Part shown: positions 17,474 through 24,552 of the stretch, piece by piece | Position numbering within the stretch: the first letter of the stretch is position 1 | Layout of the letters: each line of letters begins with the position of its first letter | Assembly: GCA_022072125.1 (NCBI GenBank) | Contig: JAJVIH010000016.1 | Location: 167,205 to 231,204, forward strand | DNA length: 64,000 nucleotides | Source of the DNA: Myxococcota bacterium | GTDB taxonomy: Bacteria; Myxococcota; JAJVIH01 | Direction: 5' to 3' | Position numbers and translations under genes: made by a program | The notes under the pieces: model-generated | What the model was told of the DNA's origin: nothing | Database searches by the model: none | Seen by the model: only the letters and a program-made list of their open reading frames with translations

Positions 17474-18697
17474 TCACGCCGCGGCGGTGATGTCGTCAAT
17501 GCGGCCGTGGGCGTTGCAGCGCGTGGTTCCCAGGTTGCCCATGAAGTACACGGTGAACTCATAGGCGAAGCTGTCGCCGACGCGCGCAAGCTGCGAGCCG
17601 TCCCGGTCCATGAAGGTGAAATCGTTCACCTGGAACAGATGGATGTGATCGGTGTTGAGCAGGAACATGCGGTTGTAGGGCGCGAAGCGATCCTTCACGA
17701 CCTCGATGTCCCGCCCGCCGCCGGAGAACGTCAGCCTGCCCACGCCGCCCTGCAGCGCGGCGGAGGAGAAGCGGCGGTTCTGGTGCAGCAGTTCCGCGTA
17801 CTTCTCCCAGACGCTGGAGTGGCAGACGATCAGGTTGGGCTGCTCGCCCGAGCTGTTTTCGATGGCGTTGACCGCCTTGAGCATCAGCTCGATGGTGAGC
17901 GCGCGGTTGTTTCCGCCGTTGCCGTTGACGTACGCCTTCCACGCCGGGTTGGCGGCGCGGCTGACGCCCTGGTAGGAGGCGGCCAGTCCGCCATCATCAA
18001 CCATCGCCTCCACGCCGGTGAGTTCGTGGAAATTGTTGGCGTCGCGCACATCCGCCCGCGTGATGAAGTAGTTGTCGCTCAGCGTGGCGGGAGCGGACAG
18101 CTCGAACTGGGTTCCGTTGGCGATGCTGTCAATGACGAGGTTGTTGGCCTCCCGCGCGGCGCCGGCGGCGCGGCTGCTCCACACGTCCAGCTTCATGTGG
18201 CGGTGCAGGAACCGGGTTCCGGGGTTGTCCACGGTCACGGTCGCGGCGTTGTTCACGGCGCCGTTGATCTGCGCGAGCACGCCGTCGCCGCGGCCCCAGA
18301 TCTGGCGTCCCGCCTCGACGACGATGTCGGTTTTCAGGCGGGTCATCTCTTCGAGCAGCAGATCGCGGAAGGCTCCGCGGCTGGTGCGCGCCTGCTCGAT
18401 GGCCTCGCCTGTGATCCGGCCGCGCGCGAGGATGGTTTTCCGCTCGACCACGGCCTCCACGTATCCCTGCGCCTGGGCGCTGGGCAGTGCGCCGCCTTCA
18501 GCGGCCGCGCGCACCGCCTGGCTGCGCTCCAGATGCACGGGGAACACGTAGCGCCGTCCGGTCCAGCCGCGGGTGCGGCGGCGGATGCGGTTGAACAGCG
18601 GCAGTTCGTCATTGAGCTGCCGGGCCAGCGCCGGACCGTAATAGTCCTTGAGAATGGCGTTGGCGAGGGTCAGGGATTGCTGCGTTGGCGCAGGCAT
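17474..18697 (-). CDS. Phage major capsid protein (HK97-fold type)
   Basis: The 407-residue protein has the layout of a widespread tailed-phage capsid family: an N-terminal arm with ILKDYYGPALARQLNDELPL, then an E-loop-like region (RYVFPVHLERSQAVRAAAEG), a long spine helix (RGAFRDLLLEEMTRLKTDIV) and AGRQIWGRGDG. The A-domain-like C-terminal half contains LIVCHSSVWEKYAELL, typical of HK97-fold capsids. There is no large N-terminal scaffold extension, and a separate scaffold candidate precedes it. GGAGAC precedes the ATG. Expected to be the most abundant product of the cassette. Confidence 0.82.
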   Translation of the reverse strand: MPAPTQQSLTLANAILKDYYGPALARQLNDELPLFNRIRRRTRGWTGRRYVFPVHLERSQAVRAAAEGGALPSAQAQGYVEAVVERKTILARGRITGEAIEQARTSRGAFRDLLLEEMTRLKTDIVVEAGRQIWGRGDGVLAQINGAVNNAATVTVDNPGTRFLHRHMKLDVWSSRAAGAAREANNLVIDSIANGTQFELSAPATLSDNYFITRADVRDANNFHELTGVEAMVDDGGLAASYQGVSRAANPAWKAYVNGNGGNNRALTIELMLKAVNAIENSSGEQPNLIVCHSSVWEKYAELLHQNRRFSSAALQGGVGRLTFSGGGRDIEVVKDRFAPYNRMFLLNTDHIHLFQVNDFTFMDRDGSQLARVGDSFAYEFTVYFMGNLGTTRCNAHGRIDDITAAA

Positions 18698-18784
18698 GTT
18701 GTCTCCTTTCCGGTTGTTGATGGGCGGCGCGGAACCATTTCCGCGGCGCGCCCTTGCGGTCTATTGACAGAGTGTCATTGCTGA

Positions 18785-19636
18785 TCAGAATCCGGCGCGA
18801 AGCAGGAACTCCTCGGCCTTCTCGGCGGCTTCGTCGAGGGTCCTCGGCGCCGGGTTCGCCGGACCGGCGGATGGCCGCGAGGTCAGCAGGCCCTGCGTGG
18901 CCGCGGTGTTCCGCGTGACGGCCTCCGCGCGGGCGCGCTCCGCGGCGGGCGATCGCCGGGGCTGGAAGGTCTTGTCCACCAGCGCCGCGACGGTGCGCAC
19001 CGGCACGTCCACTCCCAGGCCCTCGCTCAGGCCGAGAACCGCGAGCGCGAACAGGTTGGCCTCGCCCGCCCAGTGGGGATAACGCGCGAGTTCGTTCTGA
19101 ATCGCCGTTTTCTGCTTCTGGTACTCCAGTTCGATCAGCGCGGACGCCGCTTCCCTCCGTTCGCGGCCGCTCAGGCGCTGCTCGACGGCCGCCAGCCTTT
19201 CGGCCATGGCCTGCTGCGGGTCCGCGGGCGGAGCGGCGTTGGCGGGAGCCTCGCCGATCACCGCCTCCACCAGCGCGCGGGCGTGGCCCAGGCGCTGGAG
19301 TTCCGCCTCGATGACCGCGATGCGCCGTTCAATCCGCTCCGCCTCCGCGGCGGTGGGCGGGGGTTCTTCCGCCGCCGGTTCCGGGGAGGCGGGGCCCGGC
19401 GGGTTTTCCGGCGGGGCGCCGGAAGCTCCGTTTTCACGCGGCGGCGCGGCGGCGGATGGCTCCGCTCCCTTCGCGGATTCGCCGTCAGGCGCGGCGCCGG
19501 CGCCCTCCAGTTCGCGCAGCGCGGCGGTGTCCCCGATGAAGGCCTCGGCGATTTCCGCGCGCTCCAGCAGGCCCGCGGTCCGTGCGTCCGCTTCGGCGAG
19601 ATTGCCGGGGGATTTGTTTTCGCCTTGATTTTCCAT
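18785..19636 (-). CDS. Capsid scaffold candidate
   Basis: The 283-residue protein is acidic and helical, with a long Pro/Ala/Gly/Glu-rich disordered part (about 45-100), a coiled coil (RIERRIAVIEAELQRLGHAR and MAERLAAVEQRLSGRERREA, about 102-170) and a basic C-terminal tail. Low complexity, coiled coil and position between portal and major capsid genes are the usual marks of a procapsid scaffolding protein. No protease signature is visible. AGGAGA precedes the ATG. Confidence 0.7.
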   Translation of the reverse strand: MENQGENKSPGNLAEADARTAGLLERAEIAEAFIGDTAALRELEGAGAAPDGESAKGAEPSAAAPPRENGASGAPPENPPGPASPEPAAEEPPPTAAEAERIERRIAVIEAELQRLGHARALVEAVIGEAPANAAPPADPQQAMAERLAAVEQRLSGRERREAASALIELEYQKQKTAIQNELARYPHWAGEANLFALAVLGLSEGLGVDVPVRTVAALVDKTFQPRRSPAAERARAEAVTRNTAATQGLLTSRPSAGPANPAPRTLDEAAEKAEEFLLRAGF

Positions 19637-19663
19637 GGTGTCTCCTGTTGGTGGATGGGTGGT

Positions 19664-21208
19664 TCAGCCGTTCGATGCGCGCGGCGCGGGTCCGCGGTGT
19701 TCCGGCGGCTGGTTGAGCAGCCGCGCGGCGAGATCGCCCGCTGGCGTTCCAGACATTCCCGCGCGCTCCAGTTCCATCAGCGTCTGCGCGCGCGACACGT
19801 TGCTCGCGCCCAGGCCGCTGCCCGCCTCCGCGACGACATCAATCTGCGCGGGAATATCGGCGGCGTTGAAGGCGATCGTCTCCACCGCCATGCCGCGGCC
19901 CACCACGCGCAGCACGCGCGGCGCCGTGTAGAATTGCTGGGCGCGCAGCAGCATCAGCCTGCCCAGCGCGGCGATGGACTGCTCGAAACGCCGCCGCACG
20001 GGGGAGAAGCGCGATGAATCCGCCTCCTGCAGGGCCGCCAGCGCGCGCCACGCGGTCACGCCGGCGGAGATTTCCCCCTCGCTCACCTCGTGAACGCCGG
20101 AGATGTCGCGGATGCACCGCCGGTGCTCCTCGATCTGCCGCCAGATGGATTCGGCGAGCGGCGGCGGGTACAGCACGCTGGGCGTGAATCCGCCGCTGTA
20201 ATGCAGGATTTCCCCCGGCGCGCTGGTGATTTTGTCGAGACCCACGCCCGCCTCGCGCGGGACCAGCCATTTGCCGTTCATGGTCAGGCGGTGATGCTCG
20301 TGGATGCGCGTGAGCGCGCCGTTGTACGCGCGCTGCAGGGGAATCACGTGATCAATCACCGCCTGTCCCCAGAAGCCGTGCTCGACCCGCAGATCGCTGA
20401 AGATCACGAACGGCAGGTCGCGATCCATGAACGGATTGGGGCCCCATTCCGCCGCGCGGCCATCCACCGTGATCGCCCTCAGACCGCATGGAAACTGGGG
20501 AGACGGGCGCTCCCACAGTTCAACGGCCATCACCGCGGCGTCATCGCCATCGCCGGGCGCCTGGTCGAACGCGGCGGGGTAGCGCATGAACGCCTCGGCG
20601 GCGGGCATGGCGCGCGCATGGATGGCGTAGCGGGCGCCGCGCAGGTCGCTCGCCTGCGGATCCACGAGGAAATCAAAGGGCGAGAGCGCCTCGACGGAGA
20701 CCTCGCCCGCGCGGCGCTCCATGCCGGAGCCGCTGGCGCCGTCTTCTGGCTCCGGGTCGCCCGCGTGCGGGTCCCAGCCGGCCTTGATGATTCCGGTTCC
20801 GGTTTTGAAGGCCCATCCCAGCGCGGTTTCGATCACGCCGTGCAGGCCCAGCTTGCGCCACAACGCCTCGATCAGCGCGTCGCAGGCGCGGGCGGCCCGC
20901 TGATCTTCCTCGTCCGCCGTGGCGGGCGCCACACGCACCACCGGCCGGGCGCTCAACAGGCGCGCCTTGTAATGCTCCACGATCGGCATCACCAAGTTGG
21001 CGGTGATGCGCGGCGGCGTGTTCTGGCCGGGACGCGCGGCGGGCGCGGCGTCTTCGGGCCATTGCCGGCCTTCGTAAAACTCCAGGTTGCGGCGCCAGCG
21101 CTCCAGATGCGGATCGCGCGCCTGGGCCGCTTCGTGAAGGCAGCGGCCGGCTCGCCCGGCGATGGCGTCGCGGTCCCACTGCAAGGTTGCTTCATCGGTA
21201 TTGTCCAT
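19664..21208 (-). CDS. Phage portal protein (podovirus type)
   Basis: The 514-residue protein resembles P22/T7-like portals. The N-terminal helix includes LERWRRNLEFYEGRQWPED; then RITANLVMPIVEHYKARLLS, AWGFKTGTGIIKAGW-type and LSPFDFLVDPQASDLRGARY segments are characteristic of portal wing and stem. The long helix ESIWRQIEEHRRCIRDISGVHE would line the DNA channel. The portal ring sits at one capsid vertex and is the docking site of the terminase. The ATG at 21208 follows GGAGAGATC; the frame is open upstream but overlaps the terminase gene. Confidence 0.85.
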   Translation of the reverse strand: MDNTDEATLQWDRDAIAGRAGRCLHEAAQARDPHLERWRRNLEFYEGRQWPEDAAPAARPGQNTPPRITANLVMPIVEHYKARLLSARPVVRVAPATADEEDQRAARACDALIEALWRKLGLHGVIETALGWAFKTGTGIIKAGWDPHAGDPEPEDGASGSGMERRAGEVSVEALSPFDFLVDPQASDLRGARYAIHARAMPAAEAFMRYPAAFDQAPGDGDDAAVMAVELWERPSPQFPCGLRAITVDGRAAEWGPNPFMDRDLPFVIFSDLRVEHGFWGQAVIDHVIPLQRAYNGALTRIHEHHRLTMNGKWLVPREAGVGLDKITSAPGEILHYSGGFTPSVLYPPPLAESIWRQIEEHRRCIRDISGVHEVSEGEISAGVTAWRALAALQEADSSRFSPVRRRFEQSIAALGRLMLLRAQQFYTAPRVLRVVGRGMAVETIAFNAADIPAQIDVVAEAGSGLGASNVSRAQTLMELERAGMSGTPAGDLAARLLNQPPEHRGPAPRASNG

Positions 21209-21246
21209 GATCTCTCCGGGTTGGCCGCGGAAACTTTCCGCGGTGT

Positions 21247-22788
21247 TCACAGCCACGAATCTCCGCCGCCGGAAGGCTCCAGCGCGCTGCGCCAGAAGAG
21301 GTCCTGCGGCGCGGAGGGCTTCTGCGCGCGGGGGTTGAGGGGCGGCCATTTCAACGCTTCCGCGCGCGCATGCAGGCAGATGGCCCGTGCGAAGACGCGA
21401 TCGTCATGCTGGCCATGACGGCCCGCCGGCCGGTTGTGGGCGTCGCAAATGAACGCGGCCAGTTCATCGAAGGTCTCCCGCGACGGCGTGGCGGCGTCCG
21501 GATCCCCCAGCGCCTCGCGCAGGCCGTGCAGCAGCGCGTGGCGCGCGCCGTGGGTCATTGTGAGGCCAGGCCGCATGGCGCCGGGCCTGCCCGGAACGCG
21601 CTCCATGTAGAGGCGCGGATACGCCGGCCCTGGCGCGCCGGAACCGTGATTTTCTCCCTTCAGCGCCTTCAGGCAGGGCTGGCCGGGTCCGTTGGCCTCG
21701 ACCGCGATCAGCGCCTGGTTGAAGTGGCGGCCCAGCGGAACCAGCACCTGCTCCGCGAGCGCCGCCGGATAAATCCGCCCATGCCATTCGGCCACGGTGC
21801 GGCCCGTCTCCGCGCAGCTCACGTCCACGGCGCTGAAATCCCCGCCGGTTTCGCCCCAGGAAGCGTCCGCGCCGATGACATAGCGGCGCGGCGGATCGGG
21901 CTCTTCCCACACGCTCAGGCGGCCGTCCGCGCGCGCGGTGAAGCGGCCTTTCGCATCCAGTTCGCCGCGCCACGCGGGAGGGCGCACGGTCGCGCGCAGC
22001 CGCTCCAGCACTTCGGGCGGGAAAAAATTCTGGCTGTCGCCAGAGGTGAATTCGCCGTGCAGGCGCGAGCGCAATTCGTGTCCGGGCAATCCGGCCATCG
22101 TGAATTCAATCGCCTCGGCGGGCACATGGGGGTTGTCCCGCGTGCTGGCGCGGAAGACGCGGCTGCCTGGACGCGGCTCCGCGAGAAAATCCCGGTGAAC
22201 CCAGGTGAACCCCTTCAGCGGCGTGAGCGTCAGCCACACATGGCCGTGGGTGTCGAGGGTGCGCAACAGACATTCACGGTAGATGTCTTCCGGCGGTTCT
22301 TCATCGAACCAGATCCACTCGCGCGAGACGCCCTGGAACAATTCGCGCCCGGCTTCCGCGCTCATCAGGCCGATGGTCGAACCGTTGCGGAAAACCCAGC
22401 GCCGTTCGGATGCGCGCCACTCCGCCGCGCCCGGCGGCAAAAACCGCGCGATGGTTCTTTCAATCACCTCGCGGCCCAGGTTATGGCTGGGCGTGACGAC
22501 CCACCCGTGGTTGGGCGTGGCGCATTCGCGGAATGGATGCACGCCGAGGGCGCTCCACAGGGCCTCGACGGCGCCGGCGGTGGTTTTGCCCGAGCGGTTG
22601 CCGGCGATGAACGCGCGACGCCGCTCCGTTCCGCGATGAAACTCCAGTTGCCGCGCGTGGGGCTGATAGGCCAACAACGGCCAGGCCCCGCCGTGCGCGC
22701 CGCGCCGCACGCGAAGGGCGGCGGCGATCCCTCCGCCGGCCAGCGCGATTTCGCGGCCGCCGGACGGGTTTTCGTGTGTGTTGCTCAT
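21247..22788 (-). CDS. Phage terminase large subunit
   Basis: This 513-residue DNA-packaging motor has an N-terminal ATPase with Walker A AGNRSGKTT (62-70) and Walker B WIWFDEE (158-164), a coupling-type LTLTP motif at about 186-190, and a C-terminal RNase H-like nuclease with acidic residues in GADASWGETGGDFSAVD (Asp308, Asp317). Both activities look intact, so DNA cutting and packaging are chemically possible. The ATG at 22788 overlaps the stop of the small upstream gene as ATGA; the longer open frame upstream is inside that gene. Confidence 0.92.
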   Translation of the reverse strand: MSNTHENPSGGREIALAGGGIAAALRVRRGAHGGAWPLLAYQPHARQLEFHRGTERRRAFIAGNRSGKTTAGAVEALWSALGVHPFRECATPNHGWVVTPSHNLGREVIERTIARFLPPGAAEWRASERRWVFRNGSTIGLMSAEAGRELFQGVSREWIWFDEEPPEDIYRECLLRTLDTHGHVWLTLTPLKGFTWVHRDFLAEPRPGSRVFRASTRDNPHVPAEAIEFTMAGLPGHELRSRLHGEFTSGDSQNFFPPEVLERLRATVRPPAWRGELDAKGRFTARADGRLSVWEEPDPPRRYVIGADASWGETGGDFSAVDVSCAETGRTVAEWHGRIYPAALAEQVLVPLGRHFNQALIAVEANGPGQPCLKALKGENHGSGAPGPAYPRLYMERVPGRPGAMRPGLTMTHGARHALLHGLREALGDPDAATPSRETFDELAAFICDAHNRPAGRHGQHDDRVFARAICLHARAEALKWPPLNPRAQKPSAPQDLFWRSALEPSGGGDSWL

Positions 22789-23024
22789 GGCGAATCTCCA
22801 TCGGGAGGCGGCAGCGAAACGCCGTACTGCTCGCGCAGGTATTCGCGGATGGCGATCCACGCAGCCGGTTCGCTCAGGAACCGTTCCGCGCTTCCGGCGC
22901 CGGCCTGCTCCTCGCAGATGCGCAGGGCCTCCTTCAGCGCGGCCAGGCGGATGCGCTCGTCTTCCGAGTGGACAAGTTCCGCCAGGCGCTCCATCAGGTA
23001 TTGCTGGTTCAGAACAGGATTCAT
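22785..23024 (-). CDS. Small terminase-subunit candidate
   Basis: A 79-residue helical protein (LMERLAELVHSEDERIRLAA, then ALKEALRICEEQ) is translationally coupled to the large terminase through ATGA. Small terminase subunits normally precede the large one and recognise DNA, but most exceed 100 residues and carry a clear helix-turn-helix, which I cannot see here. It could be a reduced TerS or an unrelated first gene. GGAAGAC lies before the ATG. If reduced, DNA recognition may be relaxed, as in gene transfer agents. Confidence 0.6.
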   Translation of the reverse strand: MNPVLNQQYLMERLAELVHSEDERIRLAALKEALRICEEQAGAGSAERFLSEPAAWIAIREYLREQYGVSLPPPDGDSP

Positions 23025-23397
23025 CGCGGTGTCTTCCCGGGGGTTGGGGTTTCGTTCCGGGGCCTGCGCGCGGCTTTTTCCCCGTTGGATTCGAGGCTCC
23101 GGAAAACCAGGGGCCGCACAGGCGTCCAAATTGAATTTCTATCAATGTCATGGGTTGTGATGGATTGTTTCCGGAGTGGTTTCCCGGCTTTTTCCGCCTG
23201 ACCGCCCGGCGTTCCCTGGCCGCCAAACCGGGCTTCGCCGCCAGGCGATCGGAGAGGCGGCGCCGCGCTCCGCTCCACTCCAGCCCGGCCCCCGCCCCGC
23301 GCGGAATAACCGGGCATTCTCCACATGGAAAGCGACGGGAAATCCGCCGCAGAACAGATCGGACGATCTGGATGAAATCCTTTTTTTTCCTTGTGAT

Positions 23398-23411
23398 GAT
23401 GAATATTCATC
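23398..23411. promoter_or_regulatory. Perfect 14-bp palindrome (GATGAATATTCATC)
   Basis: A fully symmetric 14-mer follows a run of eight T in the divergent region. Its half-site ATGAA also occurs in the fic-side dyads, but in the opposite arrangement. It may be an operator for the cassette promoter. Confidence 0.4.
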
Positions 23412-23431
23412 GCGCCGCCTTTCAAACCCGG

Positions 23432-23462
23432 GCGATCGGGATTTTTTTCCTCGCCCGATCGC
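23432..23462. promoter_or_regulatory. Inverted repeat, arms GCGATCGGG/CCCGATCGC
   Basis: Nine-base perfect arms are separated by 13 nt containing a T run. As DNA it is a possible operator. As RNA on the plus strand the T run would lie in the loop, so a standard terminator is unlikely. Confidence 0.4.
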
Positions 23463-23563
23463 TGACCGTTGGAACCAATTATGGTGATTTTCATGGGCAA
23501 ACCGTAAAAAATCGTATTTTCTCAATCAATCCGGATGGTTGGAAGCGCCTCAATTCCGCGGCT

Positions 23564-23593
23564 TGTCACCTTTTGTCACCTTTCAAGGTGACA
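23564..23593. promoter_or_regulatory. Operator array: TGTCACCTT direct repeat plus palindrome
   Basis: TGTCACCTT occurs at 23564 and again at 23574, and the second copy forms a perfect 20-bp palindrome (9-base arms, 2-base centre) with AAGGTGACA at 23585-23593. The array ends 13 bp before the -35 box of the regulator promoter, a usual position for an activator or autoregulator. Confidence 0.55.
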
Positions 23594-23606
23594 CGCCGTT
23601 CCCGTA

Positions 23607-23651
23607 TTGACATTCGGTAAAGTCAAACCTAATGTACGTTACAGATGTACA
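23607..23651 (+). promoter_or_regulatory. Sigma70-type promoter of the regulator gene, with start-site dyad
   Basis: A perfect -35 TTGACA (23607-23612) is followed after 17 bp by TAATGT (23630-23635) as a weak -10. Around the expected start lies TGTAC-N9-GTACA (23633-23651), a dyad well placed for repression. The gene starts 28 nt further on after an AAGGAG site. Confidence 0.5.
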
Positions 23652-23679
23652 GTAAATTTCCCGCCAAGGAGCATCTGTC

Positions 23680-24372
23680 ATGAATCAGGTCCAACCCAAC
23701 CCTGTCGCCCTTGATCATTGCCTGTCCTTCGATGAAATCGATCAACACCGCCACCTGTATTGCCGCCACTACGACGATTGCCTGGACGAAATGGAAAACC
23801 GCGTGGGCTTCACCTGCATGCACTGTCCGGTGTTTCACCAATGGCAGCGCCAGGGCTCGCCCGCGCCGGAGCGCGAAACCCGGGAAAGCAGCCCGCTGAT
23901 CGCGGAGAGCCTGACGCTGAACGTCTCGCATCTGAAACATTTTCCGGTTCCGCTTCGTCCGGCGTTTTCCGAAACGCTTGGCAGGGCGGCGAAGATGGCC
24001 GGGGTCCAGGCGGAACAGGCCGCCGCCGGAGGGTCGCTCAACCAGGAAATCCGCGAACTCACCGCGCGGCTGGTGGTGGAGATGCTGTCCTCCCCCGCCA
24101 TCATCCATCACCTCGATGAATCACTGACGGAACGCATGGAGGATCTGCGAAAAGAACGCATGAAGATGGGCATGCTGAGACGCCGCCTCAATGTGAAGGG
24201 GCTGGATCAGGCCGCCAGGGTGCTGGGCGTGTCGCGCCGCACGGTGCAACGCCTGATGAAACAGGGCGCTCCCATCCGGCTCTTTCGCGGACGTTATTTC
24301 GCCAACCGGAGCGAACTGATCCGCTGGCGTCAGTCGGCGTTTGGGGAGAAGATCCGTGACGGCCGGGAATAG
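23680..24372 (+). CDS. Putative DNA-binding regulator: four-Cys motif plus helix-turn-helix
   Basis: The 230-residue protein has an N-terminal Cys cluster, Cys28-x5-Cys34-x11-Cys46-x2-Cys49, with His residues 23, 25, 30, 48 and 53 around it; this could bind zinc or an Fe-S cluster. The middle (about 75-165) is helical and charged. The C-terminal part (LDQAARVLGVSRRTVQRLMK, then RGRYFANRSELIRW) is a clear helix-turn-helix with an excisionase/MerR-like recognition element. It is transcribed away from the virion cassette across a dyad-rich region, so control of that cassette is the natural hypothesis. AAGGAG precedes the ATG. A metal, redox or oxygen signal through the Cys cluster is speculation. 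Confidence 0.75.
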   Translation: MNQVQPNPVALDHCLSFDEIDQHRHLYCRHYDDCLDEMENRVGFTCMHCPVFHQWQRQGSPAPERETRESSPLIAESLTLNVSHLKHFPVPLRPAFSETLGRAAKMAGVQAEQAAAGGSLNQEIRELTARLVVEMLSSPAIIHHLDESLTERMEDLRKERMKMGMLRRRLNVKGLDQAARVLGVSRRTVQRLMKQGAPIRLFRGRYFANRSELIRWRQSAFGEKIRDGRE

Positions 24373-24552
24373 GCGTCATGCGCCGCGGTTTCCGCGATCC
24401 TGGATTCGCGGCGTCCGCAACGACCCCAACGGCTGATCCGGTGAACGCTCAACATGGTTGATCTGGAGAAACCGGCGGTCCGCGCGGGCAAGGAGACGGT
24501 TCGCATCGTCTCCCGCCCGCCGCCGCGGGAGATTGTTCCGCGCAAGGGCGTC

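Larger units (their letters stand above)
23025..23679. other. Divergent control region between virion cassette and regulator
   Basis: This 655-bp stretch has no convincing gene. The half nearest the cassette (23025-23340) is GC-rich; the other half is AT-richer and holds several dyads (23398-23411, 23432-23462, 23574-23593 and 23633-23651) and a good sigma70-type promoter for the regulator. The cassette promoter should also lie here, but I could not place it. Confidence 0.6.

Noticed and set aside
23021-23500. Possible small minus-strand gene upstream of the terminase genes
   Set aside because: The product is Arg/Pro/Gly-rich and unlike any fold, it overlaps the dyad region, and no ribosome site stands out.
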